Shown: positions 7,259 to 14,714 of the stretch, one piece after another
Layout: each line of letters starts with the position of its first letter
Position numbering within the stretch: position 1 is the stretch's first letter
Origin: CAZKUN01 sp964555935
GTDB lineage: Bacteria > Armatimonadota > Zipacnadia > Zipacnadales > VGFC01
NCBI GenBank assembly: GCA_964555935.1
Contig: CAZKUN010000149.1
Span: 1 to 22,590, forward strand
DNA: 22,590 nucleotides
Direction: 5' to 3'
Made by a program: the position numbers and the translations under genes
The notes under the pieces: generated by a model
What the model saw: only the letters and a program-made list of their open reading frames with translations
What the model was told of the DNA's origin: nothing
Databases searched by the model: none

Positions 7259-10200
7259 ATGCTCCTGATCGTAGCCGTCGTCGCCGTTACCTTCTTCGCC
7301 CTCCCTGCCTCGGCCGAGCGGCTTGACCTTCAGCTTGGCTCCGACGCGTGGGACACCACCACAGAGGGTCCGTACAGCGTCCGGACGGACTACCGGGGCG
7401 TGCTGACGATGAGACACTCCGACGTCCCGGCCAGCATCGGATCGGAGGTCTCCGTCGCCCGCACGATTCCCGTGCCGGATGATCTCGACGGGCCGCTGGT
7501 GCTGCGTTTCTACCTGACGGATGATTACTGCGGAAACAGGGAGCAGCGCGTCTATGCGGGTGATGGCGTCGCTGAGACCATATCCGACTGGAAAGAGGAT
7601 GTTCGCTTCTGCCAGGTGGTCCTGGACGAAATAGTCGTCTGGTCGCGGGACGTCATCGGCCGCAACGGCGCGACCCCGGGATCGCGCTTCATCGACCTCG
7701 AAATCAGCGACCTGGTGAAGAAAGGCGAGGACGCTGAGCTGGCGTTGCGGGTCAAGGACGAGGGCACTACTGACGACGCGACTTTCGCTACGGAGGTCTT
7801 CTGGGCCCGCGCGGAGTTGATCTGGGATTACGGTGACGCGCCGCCGCCCGTGGAGTTCGCGCCGAGGCTGTTCCTGCGGAGGCCGAAGTTCAGGCCGGCA
7901 GCCCCTCCAGCGCCCACTTCCGGCGTGACAACGCTCACTGTGAAGAACCCGTCGGGGGCGGTCCTCGACGGCTGGCCGATCCGGTGGGGCGTGCCCTTCC
8001 CGCAAGGCGCGATCACCGAGGCCAACCAGGTTGCCCTCACCGATCCCGGCGGGGAACCTACCACGCTGCAGACGCAGGCCCTGACCCATTGGCCGGACGG
8101 CAGCATCAAGTGGCTGCAACTCGACTTCGTTGTCGCGCTGACGGCTGAGGATGTGGCGTATGAGTTGGCGTATGGCGCGGAGGTGGACGGAGAGGCCGGG
8201 GTGGATGCGGGCCGGCCCGAAGACTGGCATCCCGAACTTCACGAGAGCTTCTGGCTTCGGACTGACGGTGAGCCGGCGATGGCGGAACCTGTCCGAGAGC
8301 CTGAGTGGATCAGTTCTGGTCCCGTCTGCTCCGAAGGACGTGCCGAGGTGCGGTATGCGCCTGATGGCGGGACCGCACGCGGGGTCGTGTCATACGTCTA
8401 CTGCAAGCCGACCCCAGACGATGAGCCAGTGCTCCTCTTCCTTCGACATACCTTGGAGGCCGTGGGGGCCGATGGCGGCCTCGTCTTCCGCGAGTTGGGA
8501 TACCGCATGCCGACGGGAGGCCCTGTCGGCGCGCCTGGCCGGAAGTCGCCGCCGGCCACGGCCGTGCCGTCAGCTCTCTCCCAACTCGACCCCGGGACTC
8601 CGGACGAACGCTGGGACGGGTCGATCGTGTTCACCCGCAGCGATCTGATGGCACTACGCTGGCCCTGGCAGCAGTTCCCAACCGGCTTCCGCCGGACCAA
8701 GGCCCACGACGACCTCCTCCTGCTATCGATCCCCGATGACGCAGAGCCCCTTCGCCTCGCGCCCGGCGAGGCGAAGACACATGAGGTCCTGTTCTACTAC
8801 AACGCGCACCACGACGCCCCGCCCGCAACGGCCGTCAACGCCGTCTTCCAGCAACCCCCCGTCGTCGCCTTCGAACCGGGTTGGATCGCCGCGACCGAGG
8901 TCTTCGGGCCATTCATGCCGCTAAATGAGCGGCGGTTCCCTGAGTATGAGAAGCGCGCCGCGTCAGCCGCTCGCGGCATCGGTGATCTGCGTGAGAAGCA
9001 GGGAGCGTATGGGTGGGAGAACTTCGGGGATACGCAGATCGGGTGGGGCTGGGGCGAGACGTTCACCTACTGGTCCAACACCGAGTACGACCACACGCAC
9101 TCGCTGCTCTGGCAGTTCCTGCGGACGGGCGATCCGGAGCTGTTTTACCTGGGCTATCAGGCCGCGCTGCATTACCGCGATATCGACATCATTCATGCCA
9201 ACGACGAGCATCCGGATTGGATTGGCGGCGCGCATCACCACAGCGAGACCCACACCGGCCATCCTCCGAGCATCAGCCACCACTGGACCGAGGGGCTCTT
9301 CGACCACTGGCTCCTCACGGGCGACACGCGATCGCTGGAGTGCGCGAAGCTGGCGGCTGACTTCGCTCTCCGGGCCGCTGAGCGGTCGACGTACGGGGGC
9401 GGGGAGCGTGACGCGGGGTGGCTGTTGGTCGCGCTCATGGGCGCTTACCGGGCGACGGGCGAGTCGAAGTACCTCGAGGCCGCTACTGAGACGGTGAATG
9501 AGGTGCTGCTGTACCTCGATCCGGTCAGGGGCGTCTCGTCGCGGCCCATTTACGAACAGAGCGCATACGAGGGCGGCGTCCCGTTCATGACGGGCGTGCT
9601 GATGCGGGGGCTGACGGCGTATTACGATGAGACCGAAGACGAGCGCGTGGGCTGGGCGATCTGCGGGCTCTGTGACTGGCTCGCGACCGAGATGATGCCC
9701 GCGCCCGGGCGGTTCTACTACAAGCAGGCGCCCACGCAGAAGAGCCAGGGCCCGCAACTCCTCGCGCTCGAGGGCGCGGCATTCGCATGGAACTTCACGG
9801 GCGATGCGACATACAAACAGCTCGCGCTCGACATCTGCTCGCACGGGGTGTCCAGCGTCGGCATCACGAACATGCGCGACATGCCCCACGCGCTCGCCTT
9901 GCTCGCGACGGCGTTGCCGCCGGTCTCGGTGGTGTCGGTTGAGCACCCGTTTCTGGTTGCCTCCACGGATGAGTCGCCAGTCGTCGGGTTCTCCTTGCGC
10001 AATCTCAGCGGGGCTGGCGAGACGGCGTCCGTCGTCCTGAAGCCCGCCGGCGGCTCGGGGCAGCCGATGACCGTTGACGTGCCGGACGACGATGCCCCAG
10101 TCGATCTGATCGTGCCACTTCCTGTCGTCATGGCGCGGACCGGCGCTCAGCGCTTCACTTACGAGGTGCGCGCGCGCAAGGAGACGATCCAGCAGGCTGA

Positions 10201-10870
10201 ACTGGCGACCATCGTTTTGCCGAAGCTCCCGCGGATTCTGCTATTGGCGCCCGAGGGGAATCTCACCGATGACGCGCTGGGACGGCTGGGCATCCCGCAC
10301 CACCGTGTCGGCATGGATGCTTTCGATCCCGTGGTGCTGGCGGGCGTCGACATCCTGCTGTTGGGCTTCGACGTCGATCGCGAGCCGTTGGCCGGGCACA
10401 GGGACGCGCTCGCGGAGTGGGTGAGAGGTGGGGGCGTGGTGCTGGGATTCCGCGACCAGTCGGGGCATAATGAGTGGCTACCCAGCCCTCTGAAGCAGGA
10501 CCCGTCGTACGAGCCGGGCGAGATTCTCGACGCAGAGGCCCCGGCGTTCTCGCTGCTGCATGACTTTGAGGTTCAGACGCTCGCCGACGTGCATGGCGGC
10601 TCGATGTACGGTGCCTTCTACGATCTCGGCAAGGGCTGGACGCCGCTCGCATCAGCGGGAGCGCAGCAGGGGTGGGACGAGTCCGAGGCTGAGAGCGATG
10701 ACACTCATTACGGTCTCGTGCAGATGAAGCTCGGGAAGGGGCGGATCACGCTCTGCCAGCTCATCCCCGAGTATGCGTGGATCAACGACGACGCAGGTCG
10801 CGCCGACAGCTCCGGCGGGCGGTTGCTGGAGAACCTGCTGGGGCATGCGTGTATGCTGGCCAGCCGGTAG
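7259..10870 (+). CDS. Large secreted PcRGLX/YetA-like carbohydrate-active protein (lyase-type)
   Basis: 1203 residues. Start ATG 7259 has AAAGGA six bases upstream and gives a signal peptide (cleavage near ASA-ER, residue 19); the frame is open further upstream but lacks a site there. Residues 20-200 look like a beta-sandwich. About residues 220-320 carry the hallmark of the PcRGLX/YetA N-terminal RIFT-barrel: GWPIRWGVPFPQGAI and HWPDGSIKWLQLDF. Residues 590-900 form an alpha/alpha-toroid region with GWGWGE, NTEYDHTHSLLWQFLRTGD and the histidine-rich GGAHHHSETHTGHPP then HHWTEGL, which is a probable active-site or metal region. Residues about 988-1203 form a GATase1-like alpha/beta end domain (LLLAPEGNL, GVDILLLGFD, GKGRITLCQL). 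Relatives include exo-rhamnogalacturonan lyases (PL26), so pectin or other uronic-acid polysaccharide cleavage is plausible but not shown. No terminator is seen after it. Confidence 0.8.
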   Translation: MLLIVAVVAVTFFALPASAERLDLQLGSDAWDTTTEGPYSVRTDYRGVLTMRHSDVPASIGSEVSVARTIPVPDDLDGPLVLRFYLTDDYCGNREQRVYAGDGVAETISDWKEDVRFCQVVLDEIVVWSRDVIGRNGATPGSRFIDLEISDLVKKGEDAELALRVKDEGTTDDATFATEVFWARAELIWDYGDAPPPVEFAPRLFLRRPKFRPAAPPAPTSGVTTLTVKNPSGAVLDGWPIRWGVPFPQGAITEANQVALTDPGGEPTTLQTQALTHWPDGSIKWLQLDFVVALTAEDVAYELAYGAEVDGEAGVDAGRPEDWHPELHESFWLRTDGEPAMAEPVREPEWISSGPVCSEGRAEVRYAPDGGTARGVVSYVYCKPTPDDEPVLLFLRHTLEAVGADGGLVFRELGYRMPTGGPVGAPGRKSPPATAVPSALSQLDPGTPDERWDGSIVFTRSDLMALRWPWQQFPTGFRRTKAHDDLLLLSIPDDAEPLRLAPGEAKTHEVLFYYNAHHDAPPATAVNAVFQQPPVVAFEPGWIAATEVFGPFMPLNERRFPEYEKRAASAARGIGDLREKQGAYGWENFGDTQIGWGWGETFTYWSNTEYDHTHSLLWQFLRTGDPELFYLGYQAALHYRDIDIIHANDEHPDWIGGAHHHSETHTGHPPSISHHWTEGLFDHWLLTGDTRSLECAKLAADFALRAAERSTYGGGERDAGWLLVALMGAYRATGESKYLEAATETVNEVLLYLDPVRGVSSRPIYEQSAYEGGVPFMTGVLMRGLTAYYDETEDERVGWAICGLCDWLATEMMPAPGRFYYKQAPTQKSQGPQLLALEGAAFAWNFTGDATYKQLALDICSHGVSSVGITNMRDMPHALALLATALPPVSVVSVEHPFLVASTDESPVVGFSLRNLSGAGETASVVLKPAGGSGQPMTVDVPDDDAPVDLIVPLPVVMARTGAQRFTYEVRARKETIQQAELATIVLPKLPRILLLAPEGNLTDDALGRLGIPHHRVGMDAFDPVVLAGVDILLLGFDVDREPLAGHRDALAEWVRGGGVVLGFRDQSGHNEWLPSPLKQDPSYEPGEILDAEAPAFSLLHDFEVQTLADVHGGSMYGAFYDLGKGWTPLASAGAQQGWDESEAESDDTHYGLVQMKLGKGRITLCQLIPEYAWINDDAGRADSSGGRLLENLLGHACMLASR

Positions 10871-10879
10871 CGTCTGGGG

Positions 10880-10908
10880 TTGGCGGACGCACGTGTGAGG
10901 CGTATAAT
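10880..10908 (+). promoter_or_regulatory. Sigma70-type promoter for the 107-residue/HEPN unit
   Basis: TTGGCG (10880-10885), a 17-base spacer, then a perfect TATAAT (10903-10908). Transcription would begin near 10915, 15-30 bases before the start codon at 10946. It lies ten bases after the stop of the lyase-type gene, so the two-gene unit has its own promoter. The -35 box matches four of six consensus bases. Confidence 0.65.
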
Positions 10909-10945
10909 GGAAATGGTAGTCTCTTCGAGTATGGAGGCACAGGCG

Positions 10946-11269
10946 ATGAAGACCAAGACAGCGGGGATGTACTTGGAGGCCGCTCGGAAACTGGCCAAGT
11001 GGCATGCGGAGGACGAACCGGGGACGCAGGTCTACGTCATTCCTGACCCGGGTGGGCTGGTCGTGAATCTCATCGAGGTCAGTGACGCCTTTCCGAACGC
11101 AGCGAAGCCCTGGCCGGTGACGATCGGACCGACTCCGGACTTCCCGTATACGAGCGGCACTCTCAGCATTACACCGACGCAGTTTCACCAGGTTGGTACT
11201 GGGGAACTGCAACTGCACCTCCCTGCCGGGTGGGACTTCAGCCGGAAACAGAAGGTGTGGCCCGAGTGA
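10946..11269 (+). CDS. Conserved-looking 107-residue protein of unknown function, partner of HEPN gene
   Basis: 107 residues. ATG 10946 is preceded by GGAGG (10933-10937) with an 8-base gap; the candidate ATGs at 10907, 10913 and 10931 are poorer because the first two overlap or adjoin the -10 box and none has a ribosome site. The N-terminus is a helix (YLEAARKLAKWHAEDEPG) followed by alternating strands: TQVYVIPDPGGLVVNLIEVSDAF, then a proline-rich PDFPYTSGTLSITPTQFHQV, and a short LPAGWDFSRKQKVWPE end. No signal peptide or membrane span, no nucleotidyltransferase GSxxxG motif, and no DNA-binding helix-turn-helix are seen. Its stop TGA overlaps the GTG of the next gene (GTGA), so the two are translated together. 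I do not recognise the family. Confidence 0.75.
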   Translation: MKTKTAGMYLEAARKLAKWHAEDEPGTQVYVIPDPGGLVVNLIEVSDAFPNAAKPWPVTIGPTPDFPYTSGTLSITPTQFHQVGTGELQLHLPAGWDFSRKQKVWPE

Positions 11270-11784
11270 ATGAGGCCGAGGCGTTCAAGAGGCAGGCTGC
11301 TAGTGACCTTGAGGTCCTGGAACTTCTGTTGCGCCAGCCCGTGAAGGATGTGTCGGACTGCCACAGGCTCCACTATCTCCAGATGGCGGCTGAGAAGGCA
11401 TCCAAGGCCGCCGTGAAAGCTCTCGGGGGCGACTTGCCCAAAGAGGGGCGGACGCACGACGTAGTGAGGGCGTTCCTCTCTGCCCTGAAGCGACCGTGGA
11501 TCGGCGAGGCGCTGGGATGGGAAGACTTCCGTCGCTTCCGGGGGCAACTCAAGGCCCTTCGCCCCACACTCTACGCCGTGACGCGGCTGCAGCCGAGTTC
11601 TCCGGGCCCGAATGTGGAATATCCGTGGGAAGGCCCGACCGCTGGTGGGTCCGTCGACTGGCACGTGCCCGCGGAGTATTCGTTCCCGATTGACCCTCGG
11701 TCCAAGATGTTTGAGCGCCTTGTGGGCTTCCTGCGCCTGATGCTCGATCGGCTCGACGTGCTCGCACAGCGCGGTAGCGCGTAG
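11266..11784 (+). CDS. HEPN-like domain protein
   Basis: 172 residues, starting at GTG 11266 inside the previous stop codon (GAAGG about 10 bases upstream); GTG 11230 is a possible longer start but overlaps more. Residues 6-75 match the HEPN pattern: a first helix AFKRQAASDLEVLELLL, then CHRLHYLQMAAEKASKAAVKAL with the Q-x-x-x-E-K core, and a THDVVRAFLSAL helix. The R-x4-6-H motif of HEPN ribonucleases is not visible in the last helices, so RNase activity is not supported. The second half (residues 95-172) has a conserved-looking GPNVEYPW block and a final helix MFERLVGFLRLMLDRL. HEPN proteins are often toxins or partners of nucleotidyltransferase antitoxins, but the partner here is not of that type. 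A two-component toxin-antitoxin or defence module is only a guess. Confidence 0.7.
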   Translation: MNEAEAFKRQAASDLEVLELLLRQPVKDVSDCHRLHYLQMAAEKASKAAVKALGGDLPKEGRTHDVVRAFLSALKRPWIGEALGWEDFRRFRGQLKALRPTLYAVTRLQPSSPGPNVEYPWEGPTAGGSVDWHVPAEYSFPIDPRSKMFERLVGFLRLMLDRLDVLAQRGSA

Positions 11785-11791
11785 CGCTACC
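11773..11791. terminator. Stem-loop over the HEPN stop codon at a convergent junction
   Basis: GGTAGCGC (11773-11780) and GCGCTACC (11784-11791) pair perfectly around the loop GTA, which holds part of the TAG stop. It separates the HEPN gene from the stop of the opposing DUF6785 gene 15 bases away. There is no T-run, so termination would have to rely on the hairpin or on Rho. Confidence 0.45.
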
Positions 11792-11799
11792 CCCCGGCG

Positions 11800-13836
11800 T
11801 CACCCCCCAATATTCAGGTAATACCTAATCGAGATCGTTGGGTCGATGAAGTAGTTGATGATGATCCGCCAGAGGATCCCGCCGATGAAGATGTGGGCGA
11901 AGGCCATGCCGATGAAAGCGGGCACGGCTTTGCGGTAGAGCTGCAGCCCGCCGTAGCGGAGCGTGATCCGTTGGGCGGTCCAGGCGAAGAGGAATGCGAA
12001 CCAGTAGGGCGTCGAATCGCCGTAGAGCGTGCCCAGGATGAAGCCGATGGGGTGGAATGGGAAGCTGCTGAACTTCGCGCGCATGACGGTCAGCGCGCCG
12101 GCGAATATGAACCCCGCCCCATACGCGCCTAGTATGGGCATCTCAGGCCCGCGTGGCTGGTTGATTGCCCGATGCAGCAATTGGTAGTTCCCTCGCGACC
12201 AGTTCAGCGCCCACGCCTTGCCCGCGCGCCCCGTCTTTGCCCCGATCAGCCCTTGCCCGTACTTGTAGCCCACGTCGAGGTGGTACCACCATGTCAGCAG
12301 AAGCCCGACCACGCAGCCCACGAGCATGATCTGCACGATGGAACTGCGCTTCACCTTGCCGAAATCCGCGAGCCTCATGCCGTCGATCTGGTACTGGGCC
12401 GCGCTGTGCGCGAAGATCGTCCGACCAATCCAGAACATGCTGTAGAACAGCGTTGTGCCGGTCGTGCCGGCCATGCCCTTGATGGCCCGCGTACCCATCA
12501 GGTGAACGGGCGTCTGCTGGTCGAAGCCGTAGGGATGGTTCCACGCCACCGGCGGACCGATTTCGGCGCGGATGCGCGCGGCAATGAGCACGTACATGTA
12601 GAGCGTCGCGAAGTAGACGAGCATCAGCGTGATGTTCTGCCCGGCATAGACCATCATCCAGATCATGATGACCGTGCTGGCGATCAGCCCGAACACGAGC
12701 AGCTTGGCTGGGATAGGCTCGTTCTCGTCCCCCGGCATCGGCCTGCCGAAGAGAGATTTCACAAGGCCCGTCAAGTAGCCCCTCGCCACCCAGATCATGT
12801 AACCCGCGAACGCCACGCACGCGCCCGCGCTGACCTGCATGTAGTATGGGAATCCGGCGCCGAGATAGCCTGCCTCGCGCCCGACCACCTTGACCAGCTT
12901 CATGAACAGGTAGAAGAACCAGCCCGAGAACAGCGCCTCCCCCGATGCCAAGAAGCTCAGGCCCCAGACTTCGAGGCCGAAGCTGATCCCCAGCGGCCTG
13001 ACGTGCCGCCAGAAACCCTCGGTCATCCCCTGGTCGATCTGCTGGTACCAGCCGACGCCCGGCACGGCGGGGAAGAACGCGTGGAGGATGTTGATGATGT
13101 TAAACAGCGCGCCCGCGGAGAATCCCACCCACATGATCGGGTTGCGGAAGAAGCCCGCCGTCACGGATTCCCTGCCCTCGCCGCCGGTGATCTCAAGCGG
13201 CAGAAAGAGCAGCGGGAAGGTCAGTCGCTCGTGGTCGACCCACTGCCGGCGAAAGAGCGCCACCAGGCACATGACCGCGAACATGACCATCATGTTGAAG
13301 ACCGACCACCAAGCCAGCGGCGTCCACCACGCAGCCCACGGCACTCTCCCCGAGGGCGAGCCCTCGAAGAACTGCAGGATGACTTGCTCGTCTTGGGGCA
13401 CGTAGAAGCTTGGGTATTGCGCGTATAGCTCCTTGAAGCCGTTGATCGCATCCCCGTAGTAGCTGCCGAACTGCAGGTAGTGCAGGATGTAGCCGCCGCG
13501 GTCCATCGACAGCGAGATGCTGACTGCCGCGTAGATCAGGAGCAGCTCTCCGCGAGAAAACGGGCGCAGGCACCCAGGCAAACGCGTTCCGCGCTTCTGG
13601 GCCCAATGTAGGATCACGTTCAGCCCTTGCAGCAGCAGTATGAACAGGAGTGCCGGCACGGGGGGGACGACGTACGGCACCCAGCAGATCTTGATGAACC
13701 CCAACCGAGTGATGCCCACGTACGTAGCGATGATGAGAATGACGGACACGATCAGCGCCCGGGCGCCAAGCCCGGCGAGCCCGCCGTCTGACCGCGTTGT
13801 CGCGGTGTCTGGGGTGGATTCAGATGACAAGTTCAA
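11800..13836 (-). CDS. DUF6785/DUF6784 polytopic membrane protein
   Basis: 678 residues with about 14-15 hydrophobic segments, typical length for the family. The N-terminal half has the DUF6785 signature: PFSRGELLLIYAAVSISLS, then WTPLAWWSVFNMMVMFAVMCLVALFRRQW, then LTFPLLFLPLEI, followed by GFFRNPIMWVGF. The C-terminal half (DUF6784) has TLYMYVLIAARIRAEIGPP, a GAYGAGFIFAGALTVMRAKF stretch and a final membrane pair. These proteins are common in Planctomycetes-like and Armatimonadota genomes and resemble oligopeptide-transporter folds; their cargo is unknown. The start is TTG 13836: an in-frame TGA lies just upstream and no ATG is found before the first helix, although the ribosome site is weak. 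It follows the LOG gene in the same direction after an 85-base gap with a hairpin. Neighbouring carbohydrate-active genes hint at saccharide uptake. Confidence 0.8.
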   Translation of the reverse strand: MNLSSESTPDTATTRSDGGLAGLGARALIVSVILIIATYVGITRLGFIKICWVPYVVPPVPALLFILLLQGLNVILHWAQKRGTRLPGCLRPFSRGELLLIYAAVSISLSMDRGGYILHYLQFGSYYGDAINGFKELYAQYPSFYVPQDEQVILQFFEGSPSGRVPWAAWWTPLAWWSVFNMMVMFAVMCLVALFRRQWVDHERLTFPLLFLPLEITGGEGRESVTAGFFRNPIMWVGFSAGALFNIINILHAFFPAVPGVGWYQQIDQGMTEGFWRHVRPLGISFGLEVWGLSFLASGEALFSGWFFYLFMKLVKVVGREAGYLGAGFPYYMQVSAGACVAFAGYMIWVARGYLTGLVKSLFGRPMPGDENEPIPAKLLVFGLIASTVIMIWMMVYAGQNITLMLVYFATLYMYVLIAARIRAEIGPPVAWNHPYGFDQQTPVHLMGTRAIKGMAGTTGTTLFYSMFWIGRTIFAHSAAQYQIDGMRLADFGKVKRSSIVQIMLVGCVVGLLLTWWYHLDVGYKYGQGLIGAKTGRAGKAWALNWSRGNYQLLHRAINQPRGPEMPILGAYGAGFIFAGALTVMRAKFSSFPFHPIGFILGTLYGDSTPYWFAFLFAWTAQRITLRYGGLQLYRKAVPAFIGMAFAHIFIGGILWRIIINYFIDPTISIRYYLNIGG

Positions 13837-13860
13837 GCTGTCAGCTCACTGAATGCGTTA

Positions 13861-13883
13861 CCCCTCTCCCGCTGGGAGAGGGG
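13861..13883. repeat. 10-bp perfect hairpin, REP-like (CCCCTCTCCC...GGGAGAGGGG)
   Basis: CCCCTCTCCC and GGGAGAGGGG flank the 3-base loop GCT, followed by GCATGGGG. It lies in the 85-base gap between the LOG gene stop and the DUF6785 start. Sequences of this kind are dispersed in many bacterial genomes as short palindromic repeats, and it could serve as a terminator for the LOG gene. No second copy is present in this window. Confidence 0.55.
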
Positions 13884-13921
13884 CATGGGGTAGACGTTAG
13901 TTGGTCGTCCCTGGTGATTCT

Positions 13922-14545
13922 CTAAGCCGGGCTGCTACCCTTCGGGCGTTCGCGCTCGCGCATGGGGCCCTTGGAGATGATGCCTGCGGCGATGCGCTCG
14001 TAGTGGCGTTCGAGGCAGCGTCCCACAAGGCGGTTCGGGTCTTCGTCGATGATTACCTCGGCACCGGTGTCTTTGCGCACGATGTCTACGATGTGCTCGA
14101 TCTGATCGGTGATGCCGCCCGTCCCATCCAGCGCACCGATGAGCTTCGATTCATCGTAGGCGATCGAGAACTCGCCGAGCGTCCCGCTGCGCCCGCCAAC
14201 GGTGATGACGATATCGCAGCTGCGCACGGCCGCGACCTCGCGCCCCATCAGCCCGCTACCGGTGAAGATGAGGATGTCGTACTCCTCATGGGGGGACTCG
14301 TAGTACGTCGCATGTTCGTGGAGGCACATGGCGGGCGACACGCCCACGACTAGCCCGCCGGCCTCCTTTGAGCCAAGCACGGCCTCATGCGGCAGACCGG
14401 GGCATGCACCCGTGAACATGATACAATCGCTGCCGCCGATGGCTCGGCCCAAAGCGCGGCATTTCTCGATGTTGCTTGGATCCTTGATGATGTCTCCGCT
14501 GGCGGATCCCATCACTCCGATTGCGACTTTTCTGCTGGAATGCAT
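13922..14545 (-). CDS. LOG/SLOG-family (TIGR00725-like) Rossmann protein
   Basis: 207 residues. ATG 14545 was chosen because AGGAGA sits seven bases upstream; a longer frame to 14653 would add 36 residues without homology. The Rossmann core shows KVAIGVMGSASG (6-17), the FTGACPGLPHEAV stretch (44-56), and GGRSGTLGEFSIAY (117-130). The last is a variant of the PGGxGTxxE signature of LOG (lonely-guy, nucleotide-monophosphate phosphoribohydrolase) proteins; Pro is replaced by Val-Gly-Gly-Arg, so cytokinin-type activity is uncertain and the TIGR00725 subgroup is the better match. Members bind nucleotides or act on nucleoside phosphates. It precedes the DUF6785 gene in the same direction. Divergent from gltX, whose promoter lies in the shared 169-base gap. 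Confidence 0.8.
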   Translation of the reverse strand: MHSSRKVAIGVMGSASGDIIKDPSNIEKCRALGRAIGGSDCIMFTGACPGLPHEAVLGSKEAGGLVVGVSPAMCLHEHATYYESPHEEYDILIFTGSGLMGREVAAVRSCDIVITVGGRSGTLGEFSIAYDESKLIGALDGTGGITDQIEHIVDIVRKDTGAEVIIDEDPNRLVGRCLERHYERIAAGIISKGPMRERERPKGSSPA

Positions 14546-14646
14546 CAAGTGTCTCCTGGGTTCGGCGTTGTGCGCGTAGTCTTCTCTGTCATGTTGCCCA
14601 ATGCCTCCTCCTGAGCACGGCATCTGGGCCGATCTGCGCGCTGGAC

Positions 14647-14675
14647 TTGACACCCACCCGCGCCTTCGGCATACT
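14647..14675 (+). promoter_or_regulatory. Sigma70-type promoter of gltX
   Basis: A perfect TTGACA (14647-14652), 17-base spacer, then CATACT (14670-14675; four of six bases match TATAAT). The start of transcription would be near 14682, about 33 bases before the gltX start codon. It lies in the divergent gap with the LOG gene. Confidence 0.65.
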
Positions 14676-14714
14676 TCGGTGTCGCAACACCAAACAGAAG
14701 GGCCTTTACCTCAC

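Noticed and set aside
8963..9946. 327-residue open frame antisense to the lyase-type gene
   Set aside because: No recognisable motif; it follows from GC-rich third codon positions in the true gene.
12172..13428. 418-residue open frame opposite the DUF6785 gene
   Set aside because: Arginine-, histidine- and glutamate-rich low-information translation, a mirror of the membrane protein's codon pattern in high-GC DNA; no motif.
14546..14653. Longer N-terminus for the LOG-family gene
   Set aside because: The 36 added residues look non-coding and AGGAGA sits correctly before ATG 14545.
14601..14714. Longer N-terminus for gltX
   Set aside because: The extra 38 residues have no homology and the TTGACA promoter lies inside that segment.
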